In this document: one piece after another, positions 17,822 through 27,211 of the stretch
Position numbering within the stretch: the first letter of the stretch is position 1
Layout of the letters: each line of letters begins with the position of its first letter
Notes under the pieces: model-generated
Databases searched by the model: none
What the model was told of the DNA's origin: nothing
What the model saw: only the letters and a program-made list of their open reading frames with translations
Assembly: GCA_018816945.1 (NCBI GenBank)
Contig: JAHIVC010000074.1
Location: 1-46,896, forward strand
DNA from: Bacteroidota bacterium
Lineage (GTDB): Bacteria; Bacteroidota; Bacteroidia; Bacteroidales; GCA-2711565
DNA length: 46,896 nt
Direction: 5' to 3'
Program-made: the position numbers and the translations under genes

Positions 17822-19192
17822 TTAAAACTTATAACTTATCCCCGTCTTATACTCTATTAAGTGAGTGCGTGGAGCATCAGGATTATTTTTGTTGATCGCA
17901 TTTAATTGATACTTATAAACCGGGGAGAGGTTAAAATAGAAATGTTTGCTGAAAGGGTATTCCAAGCTTATCCCTATACTACTTTTGTAAATCAATGAAT
18001 TAATATCATTGGTGTGGCCAACTGATTGATTGTTTCCCTTTCCAATAAAAACATTGTTTCTGACCAAAATATTTGCATTGAGTCCACCTAACAAATAAAC
18101 GTCAATTTTTTGGTTGAGGATTTTATACTTAATAATAAATGGAATTTCGACGAATTCAAATTGCTGTATCAGATAATCATTGAATTGGGAGATTTGGTTG
18201 TTTAGATCTACATTCACCTGATAAACAGGGCTGGATCGACTTAGTAATACATTGGAAGTAAACTCAACGGTGCCCGAGTTTGTAAATGTTGAAAGCCGGT
18301 TATTATATGCTGCCTGATTCGATAAAACTGAATAATTCTGAATTTCTTGTCCTTGTTTTAGATAGTACAAGCCGGATTGTATGCTCCACTTTTCCGATAA
18401 GATGTAATTTACGGCAAGGCCACCGGAGTATGCATTAACAATTTCTTCAGAACTATTTGTAAGTGGCAAGCTTCCGGGTACGTTTGAAAAATCATATTCA
18501 GCCTCTGTCCCACTTCCTCGCTGGGGACTACTATTCGCATAGCTTGGCGAATACTCACCACCAATCGACCATCGATTTTTGATGTTTTTTGTTCGCGAGG
18601 CATCAGCAATCAAATTATTTTTTAATAAAAACTCATTTAAATCTGCTTCTAAAACTATGGGCAATTGTTTTTTCCCTTTTGATGGATGATTTAGTAGCCC
18701 GGACCATTCAAATTCAAGAATTATAGAATTGGCAGCAATGAAAGTCATTTTTGAAATTTTAATTTGATTCTCATCCTTCCGGACATCGTCTAAATCCGAT
18801 TTTGCATATAAACTTTTATTGGTTGATATATTCATTGGATCGACAACTTTTTCAGGGTCCGGGACATTTTCAGCCAAATTTTCCCTAAAAGTTGGAGTTG
18901 GGACAATAATGCCGGAATCAATAATTTGAACAGTGGAGTCTGAAGCTAACTTTGTTAAGTTTGCCGGTGTAGTTTGTTGTTTATGATATAAAAATCCTAT
19001 CCCGACAGAAAGTAGAATAATGATCATTGCTGCACTGGCAATAATTCTTCTGTAAAAAATCAATCTACGGTTCTTATCGGCATAATTCATACTATTGGCA
19101 ATCTGCTCCCAAGCTTTTGGGGGCGGACTGACTTCAGCATTCATTAATCGCTGACGGTATATGTTTTCTTTATTTATGTCAGGTTTACTCAT
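17822..19192 (-). CDS. membrane-anchored protein with C-terminal PorT-like beta-barrel, sigma-factor partner
   Basis: A 456-residue protein. Residues 1-48 are cytoplasmic in type (basic, with PPPKAWEQIANSM); 49-69 form one transmembrane helix; ~70-200 are a low-complexity linker; ~205-456 are an amphipathic beta-rich domain with aromatic strand ends (SIGGEYSPSY, WSIQSGLYYLKQG, FYFNLSPVYKYQ, YKTGISYKF at the C terminus), typical of outer-membrane barrels of the PorT group. It starts inside the ECF sigma gene (8-nt overlap), the position of an anti-sigma factor. Inference: the N-terminal tail may bind the sigma factor. One chain with both an inner-membrane helix and a barrel raises a topology question. 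Confidence 0.85.
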   Translation of the reverse strand: MSKPDINKENIYRQRLMNAEVSPPPKAWEQIANSMNYADKNRRLIFYRRIIASAAMIIILLSVGIGFLYHKQQTTPANLTKLASDSTVQIIDSGIIVPTPTFRENLAENVPDPEKVVDPMNISTNKSLYAKSDLDDVRKDENQIKISKMTFIAANSIILEFEWSGLLNHPSKGKKQLPIVLEADLNEFLLKNNLIADASRTKNIKNRWSIGGEYSPSYANSSPQRGSGTEAEYDFSNVPGSLPLTNSSEEIVNAYSGGLAVNYILSEKWSIQSGLYYLKQGQEIQNYSVLSNQAAYNNRLSTFTNSGTVEFTSNVLLSRSSPVYQVNVDLNNQISQFNDYLIQQFEFVEIPFIIKYKILNQKIDVYLLGGLNANILVRNNVFIGKGNNQSVGHTNDINSLIYKSSIGISLEYPFSKHFYFNLSPVYKYQLNAINKNNPDAPRTHLIEYKTGISYKF

Positions 19193-19745
19193 GTAATTTT
19201 CTCCCTGAGAGTTTAAATTGGTTCATTACTTTTTTTTGCAAATTCATTCTGGCCCTTGCTAAATTTGATTTCGAGGTTCCCTCGGCAATGTCAAGCATTT
19301 TACTAATTTCCTTATGCGAATAACCCTCAATTGCATAAAGATTAAAAACCATTTGATAAGCAGGGGGCAATTCCTGAATCATTTTAATGAGTTCACTGGT
19401 GCTGAGTTGACTTACTGCATCTCCATCTTCAATATATTCAGGATAATCGATATCTTCATTAATTGAATATAGAATTCTTTTTTTCCGATAGAGTTCGAGT
19501 GCTGTGTTCATAAATACTCTCCTTATCCAGGCTTCAAATGGACCATCACCTTTAAACTGTTCAATCTTTTGAAAAACTTTTATGAAACCATTGTGAAGTA
19601 AGTCTTCAGCATCATCCTTATCCTTCGAATAATAAAGGCACACCGCATACATTTTGCTTGCAAATGCATTGTACAATTGCTCCTGGGCTTTTCGATTACC
19701 CTTTTTGCATGCCTTTACGATATCTGATAAGTCGATTGTCTCCAC
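19185..19745 (-). CDS. ECF-type RNA polymerase sigma factor
   Basis: A 186-residue sigma-70 ECF factor. Region 2 reads YYSKDKDDAEDLLHNGFIKV (core-binding and -10 recognition), region 4 LPPAYQMVFNLYAIEGYSHK followed by EISKMLDIAEGTSKSNLARAR, a helix-turn-helix for -35 recognition. Sequence before region 2 (KACKKGNRKAQEQLYNAF) matches region 2.1 entry. It is the first gene of a two-gene unit with the TM-barrel protein; a TATCTTTG -7-like element at 19777-19784 (minus strand) lies about 35 nt upstream without a clear -33 box. The signal sensed is unknown. Confidence 0.93.
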   Translation of the reverse strand: METIDLSDIVKACKKGNRKAQEQLYNAFASKMYAVCLYYSKDKDDAEDLLHNGFIKVFQKIEQFKGDGPFEAWIRRVFMNTALELYRKKRILYSINEDIDYPEYIEDGDAVSQLSTSELIKMIQELPPAYQMVFNLYAIEGYSHKEISKMLDIAEGTSKSNLARARMNLQKKVMNQFKLSGRKLHE

Positions 19746-19858
19746 TCAATTTGTTTTCATCAATGCCAAAGAACTTCAAAGATAGTCATAAGCATGGTTT
19801 CATGATTAATTTGTCATATATTAATGGTTAAAAAGTGTTAGCTTTTAAGTCCAAGACA

Positions 19859-21103
19859 TTATTCTGAAATTTCAATCTTGCTTAATAATTGAATACTTTG
19901 CCCCGAATAATTGTACTGATAAAATCCATCTTCGCCAATTAATAAAAGATTCCCGTTTAATGGAATTACATCGTACGCGAAAATATTTGGGAAATGTGCT
20001 ATTTGATGATCATCAATACTTAAGGGATCGCTCACATCATAAACTTTTAATCCTGCACTTCCATCACATATGAAGAGCAAATTCCCATCTACACCAAGCC
20101 CATAAGGTCCAACCATTGGGTATGCTTCTATTAGTTTAGGGTTTCGATAATCTTTAATCGAAATGACATTTAATTCATTTACATTATTCTGACAATTGTT
20201 CCCCCCCCGTAAAGTAACATAGGCAATCGTATCCTGAATCACGACAGGATCACAACTGGTTACATGCCAAAATTGGCTCAGGTACATAGGTGAAACAGGA
20301 ACCGAAATATCATAAATCAGCATTCCATTAGTTGTCCCGAAGAACATATGATCTCCCAAAATAAACATGGTTTCAATACCCCATCCGATCCCATTTGATT
20401 TTACTAGTACCGGTGACTTAGGAACGGAAATATTATAAATATGTAGATTCGAATTATCGACAATGTATAAGGTTGTCCCTGATATACCGAAACGGGCCAT
20501 CGATCCTCCTACACCAACTCCACTGCTATTAATACCTTGAGCTGCTGCATCCATCATCGAAAATTCTCTCATCAACGGGTAATAATAAAAAGTGGGGCTT
20601 TGCTTAACTTTCTTCACTTCCCAGCCAATTACAACTCCTTTGTCTTCGTCAATCTGAGCTAGAGGATAATCCTCATCATAAGGCGGCAGTATGTAAGGTA
20701 ATATATCCTCACTTCGATAAACTACTTTAATATCTGTTAAATTTGATAAATCGAGGGCCACCAAATCGATATAACTGTCGGTGTATAAAATTTGTCCTTT
20801 TATAGCAATATCAACGGTTCCTGGGATTTCAATAAAACTTATATTTTGAGGTGAACTTGGGTTTGAATTATCAATCACATGAATCCCTTTCATTTGTTCC
20901 ACGATGAAAATGTAGTTGTCTTTAAAATACATTTTTCCGGGTTTTTTCAATTCCTGAGGTGCAACCTGTTTTACAGCCGACCGGAGTTCTTTATAACTCA
21001 TGTAAATAGGACTATTTGCCATAAAGATTTCCGATATTTTATCGGTACATGAGTTCAATATCAAAGCTATTAGTATGATTAGATAATAGATGTGCTTTTT
21101 CAT
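19859..21103 (-). CDS. LVIVD-repeat lipoprotein (beta-propeller)
   Basis: A 414-residue surface or periplasmic lipoprotein with a lipobox LNSC, Cys19 being the acylated residue. The rest is built of repeats in the LVIVD style: YIFIVEQMKGIHVIDNSNPSSP, LYIVDNSNLHIYNISVPKSP, HMFFGTTNGMLIYDISVP and LLFICDGSAGLKVYDVSDPLS, each with a Y/V-D-x-S/N-P strand, as in beta-propellers thought to mediate protein or surface interactions. It follows the outer-membrane protein gene by 14 nt, so both probably form one operon. A run of eight C's (20201-20208), within codons for Arg-Gly-Gly-Asn, could slip and change the frame. Ligand unknown. Confidence 0.85.
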   Translation of the reverse strand: MKKHIYYLIILIALILNSCTDKISEIFMANSPIYMSYKELRSAVKQVAPQELKKPGKMYFKDNYIFIVEQMKGIHVIDNSNPSSPQNISFIEIPGTVDIAIKGQILYTDSYIDLVALDLSNLTDIKVVYRSEDILPYILPPYDEDYPLAQIDEDKGVVIGWEVKKVKQSPTFYYYPLMREFSMMDAAAQGINSSGVGVGGSMARFGISGTTLYIVDNSNLHIYNISVPKSPVLVKSNGIGWGIETMFILGDHMFFGTTNGMLIYDISVPVSPMYLSQFWHVTSCDPVVIQDTIAYVTLRGGNNCQNNVNELNVISIKDYRNPKLIEAYPMVGPYGLGVDGNLLFICDGSAGLKVYDVSDPLSIDDHQIAHFPNIFAYDVIPLNGNLLLIGEDGFYQYNYSGQSIQLLSKIEISE

Positions 21104-21117
21104 TTCTATCGTGTTTA

Positions 21118-21717
21118 TTATTTGAATAATATTCCAAGCTTAATTTCCAGACGGTTCATATCAATTTCAAGTACTTTATCAAATTCTTCCCCTTCCTTGT
21201 CATAATTGAGTCGTTGAAATCTGTATGCGATGCTAAAGGTGATTCCTAAATTTTCGCTGAACATCGATTTTATGCCAACACCGGGGTTAATTAACCATCC
21301 ACCTTTTGGCTTCATTATATCATAACCCGACCAAATTGAACTATAATAAATCAAATGATATCTTTCGGTTTCATTATCGAGAGGTACTGAATATCCCCCT
21401 TGAAAGAATATAAAAGGAGAAAGTTTTTGTGTACGAAAATAATAACGGGCATCTAGAACCAAAGGCAGATAACTCTCCTGCAAAAATTCTGCACCAAATC
21501 CAAAGCCTACGGCGATCTGATCAGTCACCCCATACCCATTAATCATCATGAATGAAAAAGGTGCTTTGTTCTCATTTTTTGTAGATCCGGCCAGGATTCC
21601 AAAATTTGTAGCATTGTAATATCCTTTATGTGAGAAAGTAGTTTCGCTTTTCTCTTCCTGGCCCTGAACTGCTGAACCAAACAGCATAAGAACCAATAAA
21701 ATGTTTAAATTTTTCAT
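21118..21717 (-). CDS. outer-membrane beta-barrel protein
   Basis: A 199-residue exported protein with signal peptide (1-19) and a small eight- to ten-strand barrel pattern: aromatic-ended beta strands such as YGVTDQIAVGFGFGAEF, LVLDARYYF, FIFFQGGYSVP, NPGVGIKSMF and a C-terminal strand ending LGILFK. Resembles Bacteroidota PorT/OmpW-like proteins of unknown role. First gene of a probable two-gene unit with the LVIVD lipoprotein 14 nt downstream; the two may act together at the outer membrane. Confidence 0.8.
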   Translation of the reverse strand: MKNLNILLVLMLFGSAVQGQEEKSETTFSHKGYYNATNFGILAGSTKNENKAPFSFMMINGYGVTDQIAVGFGFGAEFLQESYLPLVLDARYYFRTQKLSPFIFFQGGYSVPLDNETERYHLIYYSSIWSGYDIMKPKGGWLINPGVGIKSMFSENLGITFSIAYRFQRLNYDKEGEEFDKVLEIDMNRLEIKLGILFK

Positions 21718-21798
21718 TATTCCCGGTTAAAGTTTAACATATACTTTATAATGATGCAGCGATTGCAAATAGGTTGCGTTGGATCAATTTTTTTTGAA

Positions 21799-21829
21799 TT
21801 GAAACTTTAGGGGATTTGACGTACTTTTG
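21799..21829 (+). promoter_or_regulatory. argS promoter (Bacteroidota type)
   Basis: -33 TTG at 21799-21801 and -7 TACTTTTG at 21822-21829 with a 20-nt spacer. The predicted transcript begins about 7 nt after the -7 element, leaving a short leader before the argS ATG at 21852. Confidence 0.65.
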
Positions 21830-21851
21830 CAAACGAATTTAAGTTGTCACA

Positions 21852-23639
21852 ATGATTGAACAAATTTTAACTAATTGCATTTCTAAAGCCTGTCTTGAGC
21901 TTTTTGGCACACAGCCTGAGGATCAGCAGATTCAAATTCAAAAAACCAAACGCGAGTTTGATGGTGACTTGACATTAGTGGTATTTCCACTGGTGAAAAT
22001 GTCGAGAAAATCACCTGTAGATACAGCTAAAATGTTAGGAGAACACCTTCAAAACGAGTTGACAGAGATCGTTGGGTTTAATGTTGTTCAGGGTTTTTTG
22101 AATTTAGTTATTGCCGATGCATATTGGTTTGATTTTTTAAGATCACATGCCAATGATCAACAATATGGTAAATCAGAATCAAAAGCACAAGCACCGGTAG
22201 TGATTGAATTTTCTTCACCAAACACCAATAAACCATTGCACTTAGGTCATATTCGAAATAACCTTTTGGGCCATTCGGTTACAGCCATTGTTGAAGCTGC
22301 TGGTTATGATGTAAAGCGTGTGAATTTGGTGAATGATCGGGGGATCCATATTTGCAAGTCGATGCTGGCATGGCAGAAGTGGGGGCATGATATTACTCCT
22401 GAAAAAGCCGGTAAAAAAGGTGATAAATTGGTCGGTGATTTTTATGTCTTGTTTGATCAGAAAAATAAAATTGAAATTCAGAAATTGATTGAATCGGGCG
22501 TAGATCCAAAAGCGGCGGAAAAAGAATCTCCATTAATGATAGAGGCTCGGCAAATGCTTCAGAAGTGGGAGCAGGGCAATGAAGAAATCAGAAGCCTGTG
22601 GAAACGTATGAATGATTGGGTTTATAGCGGCTTCGATAAAACATATGCTCGCATGGGCATTCATTTTGATAAAACTTACCACGAATCGGAAACTTATTTA
22701 TTAGGCAAGAGCCTGGTTGAGGAAGGATTGACAAAGGGCGTATTAATTAAAAAAGAGGATGGTTCGGTTTGGGCCGATTTAAGTGATTCCGGTATGGATG
22801 AGAAATTACTTTTACGCGCTGACGGGACTTCCGTTTATATGACTCAGGATTTAGGAACGGCTAAACTTCGTTATGATGATTATCGTGCCGGGAAATTAAT
22901 TTATGTGGTTGGCAACGAGCAAAATTATCATTTTGATGTATTGAAAATAGTGTTGAAAAAGATCGGGTTTGACTGGGCTGATCGAATTAAACACTTATCG
23001 TACGGAATGGTTGAATTACCTGAAGGTAAAATGAAGAGTAGGGAAGGGACCGTTGTTGATGCTGATGAATTGATGGAAGAAATGTTTCAAACTGCAAAAA
23101 ACCTCACCAATGAATTAGGTAAAGTTTCTGATTTCACCAAAAAGGAATCTGCGGAATTATTTGAAATGGTAGGATTGGGTGCTCTTAAATATTTCATCCT
23201 TAAAGTAGATCCTAAAAAGAATATGATGTTCAACCCTGAAGAATCGGTTGATTTTACAGGCAATACAGGGCCTTTTATTCAATATACGCACGCACGTATC
23301 AGTTCATTGTTGCGTAAGGCAAAGGAACAAGGAATTACATTTGAGAATGAAGCAGATTTTAATTTTGATTTGCACCCAAAAGAAATCCGTATCCTTCACC
23401 AATTGCATGAATATCCAAATACAATTGCTTTGGCAGCCGAAAACCTAAGTCCGGCGATGCTCTCGAATTATATTTATGATTTAGTAAGAGAGTATAATCA
23501 GTTTTATCAGGAAGTTCCAATTTTAAAAGAAACCGATCATGATAAAATGGTCTTTCGACTTCAATTATCCAAATTTACAGCGCAAGTCATTAAATCGGGT
23601 ATGGAGTTGCTGGGAATACAGATGCCGGATCGGATGTAA
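21852..23639 (+). CDS. argS: arginyl-tRNA synthetase
   Basis: A 595-residue class I aminoacyl-tRNA synthetase charging tRNAArg. Domains: N-terminal Add-1 domain (about 1-100), Rossmann catalytic core with the HIGH signature as SSPNTNKPLHLGHIRNNLLG (from about 118), the KMSKS-equivalent loop GKMKSREGTVV near 400, and the C-terminal DALR anticodon-binding helical domain (about 475-595) containing TGPFIQYTHARISSLLRKA. Full length and intact. Monocistronic, with its own promoter and terminator. Confidence 0.97.
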   Translation: MIEQILTNCISKACLELFGTQPEDQQIQIQKTKREFDGDLTLVVFPLVKMSRKSPVDTAKMLGEHLQNELTEIVGFNVVQGFLNLVIADAYWFDFLRSHANDQQYGKSESKAQAPVVIEFSSPNTNKPLHLGHIRNNLLGHSVTAIVEAAGYDVKRVNLVNDRGIHICKSMLAWQKWGHDITPEKAGKKGDKLVGDFYVLFDQKNKIEIQKLIESGVDPKAAEKESPLMIEARQMLQKWEQGNEEIRSLWKRMNDWVYSGFDKTYARMGIHFDKTYHESETYLLGKSLVEEGLTKGVLIKKEDGSVWADLSDSGMDEKLLLRADGTSVYMTQDLGTAKLRYDDYRAGKLIYVVGNEQNYHFDVLKIVLKKIGFDWADRIKHLSYGMVELPEGKMKSREGTVVDADELMEEMFQTAKNLTNELGKVSDFTKKESAELFEMVGLGALKYFILKVDPKKNMMFNPEESVDFTGNTGPFIQYTHARISSLLRKAKEQGITFENEADFNFDLHPKEIRILHQLHEYPNTIALAAENLSPAMLSNYIYDLVREYNQFYQEVPILKETDHDKMVFRLQLSKFTAQVIKSGMELLGIQMPDRM

Positions 23640-23690
23640 TCTTAATAATCGAAATACAGGAACGAAGAGCCTTAAACTCATAAAAATAAA

Positions 23691-23731
23691 AAGGGTGCCT
23701 CAACTTTCATAGCTAAGGTACCCTTCTTTTA
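23691..23731 (+). terminator. intrinsic terminator after argS
   Basis: AAGGGTGCCT (23691-23700) and AGGTACCCTT (23716-23725) form a 10-bp stem with one G-T wobble, followed by CTTTTA. Confidence 0.75.
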
Positions 23732-23771
23732 GTTCTGATCTTTTATAAATGAAAGACCAGGTATTATATTA

Positions 23772-26700
23772 CTACATCATTTTTTTTTTCAATAATTCTT
23801 TCACTGCTTCCTCAATTTGCTGGTCACGGCCTATGGCCATTATAGCGGGCTCATTGCGTACCATGATATCAGGTTCTGTTTGGTGATTTTCCAGGAATGG
23901 TTCACCTATTGGTCGCCATCCACCCATTGGGATTCCAAAGGTAATGGTCGGATCAATCTGATTTTCCCACCAAACAAAAGTTCCTGTTCCAGGAACAGGC
24001 ATTCCTAATAATTTTCCACCTCCTTTTATCTTATATGCCACCGGAAACAAATGAGCATCCGAATAATTACTTTCGCCCATGACAACAATAGATGGCTTAA
24101 TCCATCTGTTTCCGGGCTGATAACCCACATTTTGTCCGTGAGGAATAATATCCATGTATTTTTTCCCGGTCAAGAAATCGGAAAGCTGATCGTGCAAGTT
24201 GCCACCACCATTAAATCGGGTATCAACTATAAGTGCATCGGCCGAAAGGTGTTTTCCCAAAGCATCTTCGAAAACTGTTCTCATGCTTGCATCATTCATG
24301 CCGCGCACATGAACATAACCTAGTTTTCCTCCTGAAAGACGTTCGACTTCCGCACGGCGAGTTTCAACCCAACGGGTATAAAGCAGTTGGCCTTCGGCAC
24401 CCAATGAAATTGGCTTAACAACCTCTTCCCATCGGGTATTATTAGTTGGATTGTACATTGACAATAATACATATTTATCTGTTTTTCGGTTTAAAAGCTG
24501 ATAAAAATCTATTGAAGGGGTAATCGCTTCTCCATCAATTTTCTCAATAATATCATTGCTTCGGATCTTGGATTTAGCATTGTTAAGCGGCCCACCTTTA
24601 ATTACTTCAGCAACTTTTAGCCCATTTCCCAGATATGCATCATCGTATAAAAGGCCCAGCGATGAAGTTTGATCCCCATTTTCGATTCTGTTACGATAGC
24701 TTGCACCGGTGTGAGATGCATTTAATTCGCCCAACATTTCGCTCAACATTTCAGCAAAATCATAGTTATTGTTTATATAGGGTAAGAATTTTTTGTATTC
24801 GGTATAATAATAATCCCAATTCACACCTTGTAAATCTTCAACATAAAATTTCTCCCTAACCTGTCGCCAACTATGATCATAAATATAAGCACGTTCATCC
24901 GCTTGTTTTAACAACATCTCACCATTGGTTCTGATTGATTTGCTCTTACCATCCGATGTGGTAACTTTCATGGCTTTTCCATCTGCTAAAATGAATAAAA
25001 ACTTTCCATCAGCAGAAATTTCCATGCTTACGCTGTTGGCACCAATTTTTGTGAATAATTTGGTTTCTTTTTTTCGCAAATCAGTCATCCACAAATCGTT
25101 TCTACCCTCAAATCGGGTTAAATAATAGAGTTTGTCTCCTTCTTTTGAAAGTACGCCATCACCTATGCTTGAGGTATTAACCGTAAGCTTTTGTTTTCGA
25201 TCACGTAAGTTTTCCCAGTCAAATATCAGGTCTTTAACCTCTTTTGAATCTTTCTCTATAGCAATTGGTTTTTTATCTTTTTTATCTGCTTCGGGTTTTT
25301 TCTCCTCTTTTTTATCTTTCTTCTCTTTTTCTTCAAGCAAAGCAAAATCTTCTTCTGATAATTTAAATCGGTCAAAGCTTTCTTGTGTGAAAAACATGCC
25401 AAAAATATCTCGGAAGGCAATTCGGTCATTTTCCGACTTGGTGCCTTCACGAGAAGAAAACCAAATCATCATTTTACCATCCATGGCCCATTTTGGTCCA
25501 CCATCGGAGTATCCGCTTTGCGATAGGTTCATGAGTTCACCTTTACCCGAAGCACTAATCAATCCTACTTCGCCATCCATAACACGTTCGGGTTGTCCGA
25601 ATTCAACCAAAAACCATTTACTGTCGGGCGACCACTGATACCATTGATCTCCGTCTGAATAGGAATAATTGTATTTAGCAGGCAATATGGTTCGTGATTG
25701 TTTACTCGCCAAGTTAACTACTTTTAAAGTAGTCCGATTTTCAAGATAAGCCACCTCTTTTCCATCAGGTGAATAAGCGGGCTGAAATTCTTCAGCCGGA
25801 GTGGCGATAATGGTCTCTTCTTTTAACAACGTTGAAGTATAAAAATAAGGTTCTTCTGCTCTCACAATTGATTTGGAATATACATTCCAGCTTTTATCGA
25901 CTTCGGCTGCATAAACCAATGATCGACCATCGGGACTGAAGCTGACACTGCGTTCCTGCCATGGTGTATTTGTAATCCTTTTGGTAGTACCGTGTTCTAT
26001 ACTGCTCACAAAGATTTCGCCTCTGAAAACATAGGCAAACTCTTGCCCGTTAGGCGAAAGGCTTGCATCGGTAAAGCCAGCGCTCACCGGTACGATTTTA
26101 TCCAATGTACCTCGTCCATCATAAGCTATTTGAATATTAATTTTTTTGGGCTCATTACCTGAATCCATTGTATAAATTTCTCCTTGATAGCTAAAGCAGA
26201 GGGTATTGTCTTTTGAACTGGTTAAAAATCGGATCGGATTTTTAGTAAAATTCGTTATGGCAGTATTTTTAGAGGGATCGCTCAGGGAGCTTTTATGGAT
26301 ATTGAAAGAACCGCTTTCTTCTGATAAATAATAAAAATCATTATTGTTACTGTCGAAAACCGGATTTCTGTCCTCTCCTTTAAAATTAGTCAGCATTTTA
26401 AAATTCTTAGAGTCCATATCATAAACCCATATATCACGGGTGATAGCAGAGGTATGGTGTTTTCTCCAAATGTTTTCATAACCTTTTATATCATGAAAAA
26501 TTAATTTTTTACCGTCGGGGCTAAAGGTTGCATCGATGGCAGGCGAGGTAATGATTTGAGAAACCCGGCCACCTTCTATAGGAACACTGTAAAGTTCGGT
26601 AAGGGTTCCCATCGGAAATTGAACATTGGTGTGCAAATCCTGACGAGCTGCCGAAAAAACAATTTGTTTGTCATCAGGAGTAAATGCGCTGGGAATTTCA

Positions 26701-27035
26701 GCATTTGAATGAAACGTTTTTCTTACTGCTTCGCCGCCGTTTGCAGGCATCATAAATACATCAAAATTACCGTATCGATCGGATGCGAAAGCAATATTTT
26801 TACCGTCGTGACTCCAAACCGCCCCATATTCATAACTGTCGCTCATATTAAGTGGAACGGCTGTACCGCCCGAAGCAGCCACTTTATAAATATCTCCTTG
26901 ATAGTTAAACAAAATGGATTGACCGTTTGGTGAAATGGCAGGATATCTTAGCCACAGTGGGTTTTCCTGTGCCAAAAGAGGCACTGAAATAATAAACAAC
27001 AAACCGCTTATTATTAAATTCGTGATTCTTCTCAT
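23772..27035 (-). CDS. Tricorn-like S41 family protease
   Basis: A 1087-residue exported protease. A signal peptide (1-22) is followed by long PD40/WD40-like beta-propeller repeats (AISPNGQSILFNYQGDIYKV, WSHDGKNIAFASDRYGNFDVF, SFSPDGRSLVYAAEVDKSWN) filling roughly residues 25-700, a Lys/Glu-rich insert near 570-610, then PDZ (GLKVAEVIKGGPL near 820) and the S41 core with RFNGGGNLHDQLSDFLTG and GESNYSDAHLFP, where the Ser of NYSD is the expected nucleophile. Tricorn degrades oligopeptides in the cytosol, but this homologue is predicted to be periplasmic. A TATATTTG -7-like element lies at 27065-27072. Single gene. Confidence 0.93.
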   Translation of the reverse strand: MRRITNLIISGLLFIISVPLLAQENPLWLRYPAISPNGQSILFNYQGDIYKVAASGGTAVPLNMSDSYEYGAVWSHDGKNIAFASDRYGNFDVFMMPANGGEAVRKTFHSNAEIPSAFTPDDKQIVFSAARQDLHTNVQFPMGTLTELYSVPIEGGRVSQIITSPAIDATFSPDGKKLIFHDIKGYENIWRKHHTSAITRDIWVYDMDSKNFKMLTNFKGEDRNPVFDSNNNDFYYLSEESGSFNIHKSSLSDPSKNTAITNFTKNPIRFLTSSKDNTLCFSYQGEIYTMDSGNEPKKINIQIAYDGRGTLDKIVPVSAGFTDASLSPNGQEFAYVFRGEIFVSSIEHGTTKRITNTPWQERSVSFSPDGRSLVYAAEVDKSWNVYSKSIVRAEEPYFYTSTLLKEETIIATPAEEFQPAYSPDGKEVAYLENRTTLKVVNLASKQSRTILPAKYNYSYSDGDQWYQWSPDSKWFLVEFGQPERVMDGEVGLISASGKGELMNLSQSGYSDGGPKWAMDGKMMIWFSSREGTKSENDRIAFRDIFGMFFTQESFDRFKLSEEDFALLEEKEKKDKKEEKKPEADKKDKKPIAIEKDSKEVKDLIFDWENLRDRKQKLTVNTSSIGDGVLSKEGDKLYYLTRFEGRNDLWMTDLRKKETKLFTKIGANSVSMEISADGKFLFILADGKAMKVTTSDGKSKSIRTNGEMLLKQADERAYIYDHSWRQVREKFYVEDLQGVNWDYYYTEYKKFLPYINNNYDFAEMLSEMLGELNASHTGASYRNRIENGDQTSSLGLLYDDAYLGNGLKVAEVIKGGPLNNAKSKIRSNDIIEKIDGEAITPSIDFYQLLNRKTDKYVLLSMYNPTNNTRWEEVVKPISLGAEGQLLYTRWVETRRAEVERLSGGKLGYVHVRGMNDASMRTVFEDALGKHLSADALIVDTRFNGGGNLHDQLSDFLTGKKYMDIIPHGQNVGYQPGNRWIKPSIVVMGESNYSDAHLFPVAYKIKGGGKLLGMPVPGTGTFVWWENQIDPTITFGIPMGGWRPIGEPFLENHQTEPDIMVRNEPAIMAIGRDQQIEEAVKELLKKKMM

Positions 27036-27064
27036 AATAAATTTATTTAGATTATACTGTGTTT

Positions 27065-27072
27065 CAAATATA
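27065..27072 (-). promoter_or_regulatory. candidate -7 element for the S41 protease gene
   Basis: The minus strand reads TATATTTG (TAnnTTTG), 30 nt upstream of the protease start; no TTG at the expected distance. Confidence 0.4.
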
Positions 27073-27211
27073 GGAAAATCTATTATGATATTTAACTATT
27101 CTAAAGTCAAGTTTAAAAAATTAAGGTCTTGAGCAGATCATAAAAACAGTTTCAATTTATGTTACCCGTAACAAAATTGAATGCAAAATTTGCTAATAAT
27201 ATTAATACCGT

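Noticed and set aside
25132-25638. 168-codon plus-strand frame inside the S41 protease gene
   Set aside because: Antisense shadow of the Lys/Glu-rich coding region (Ser/Phe-rich translation).
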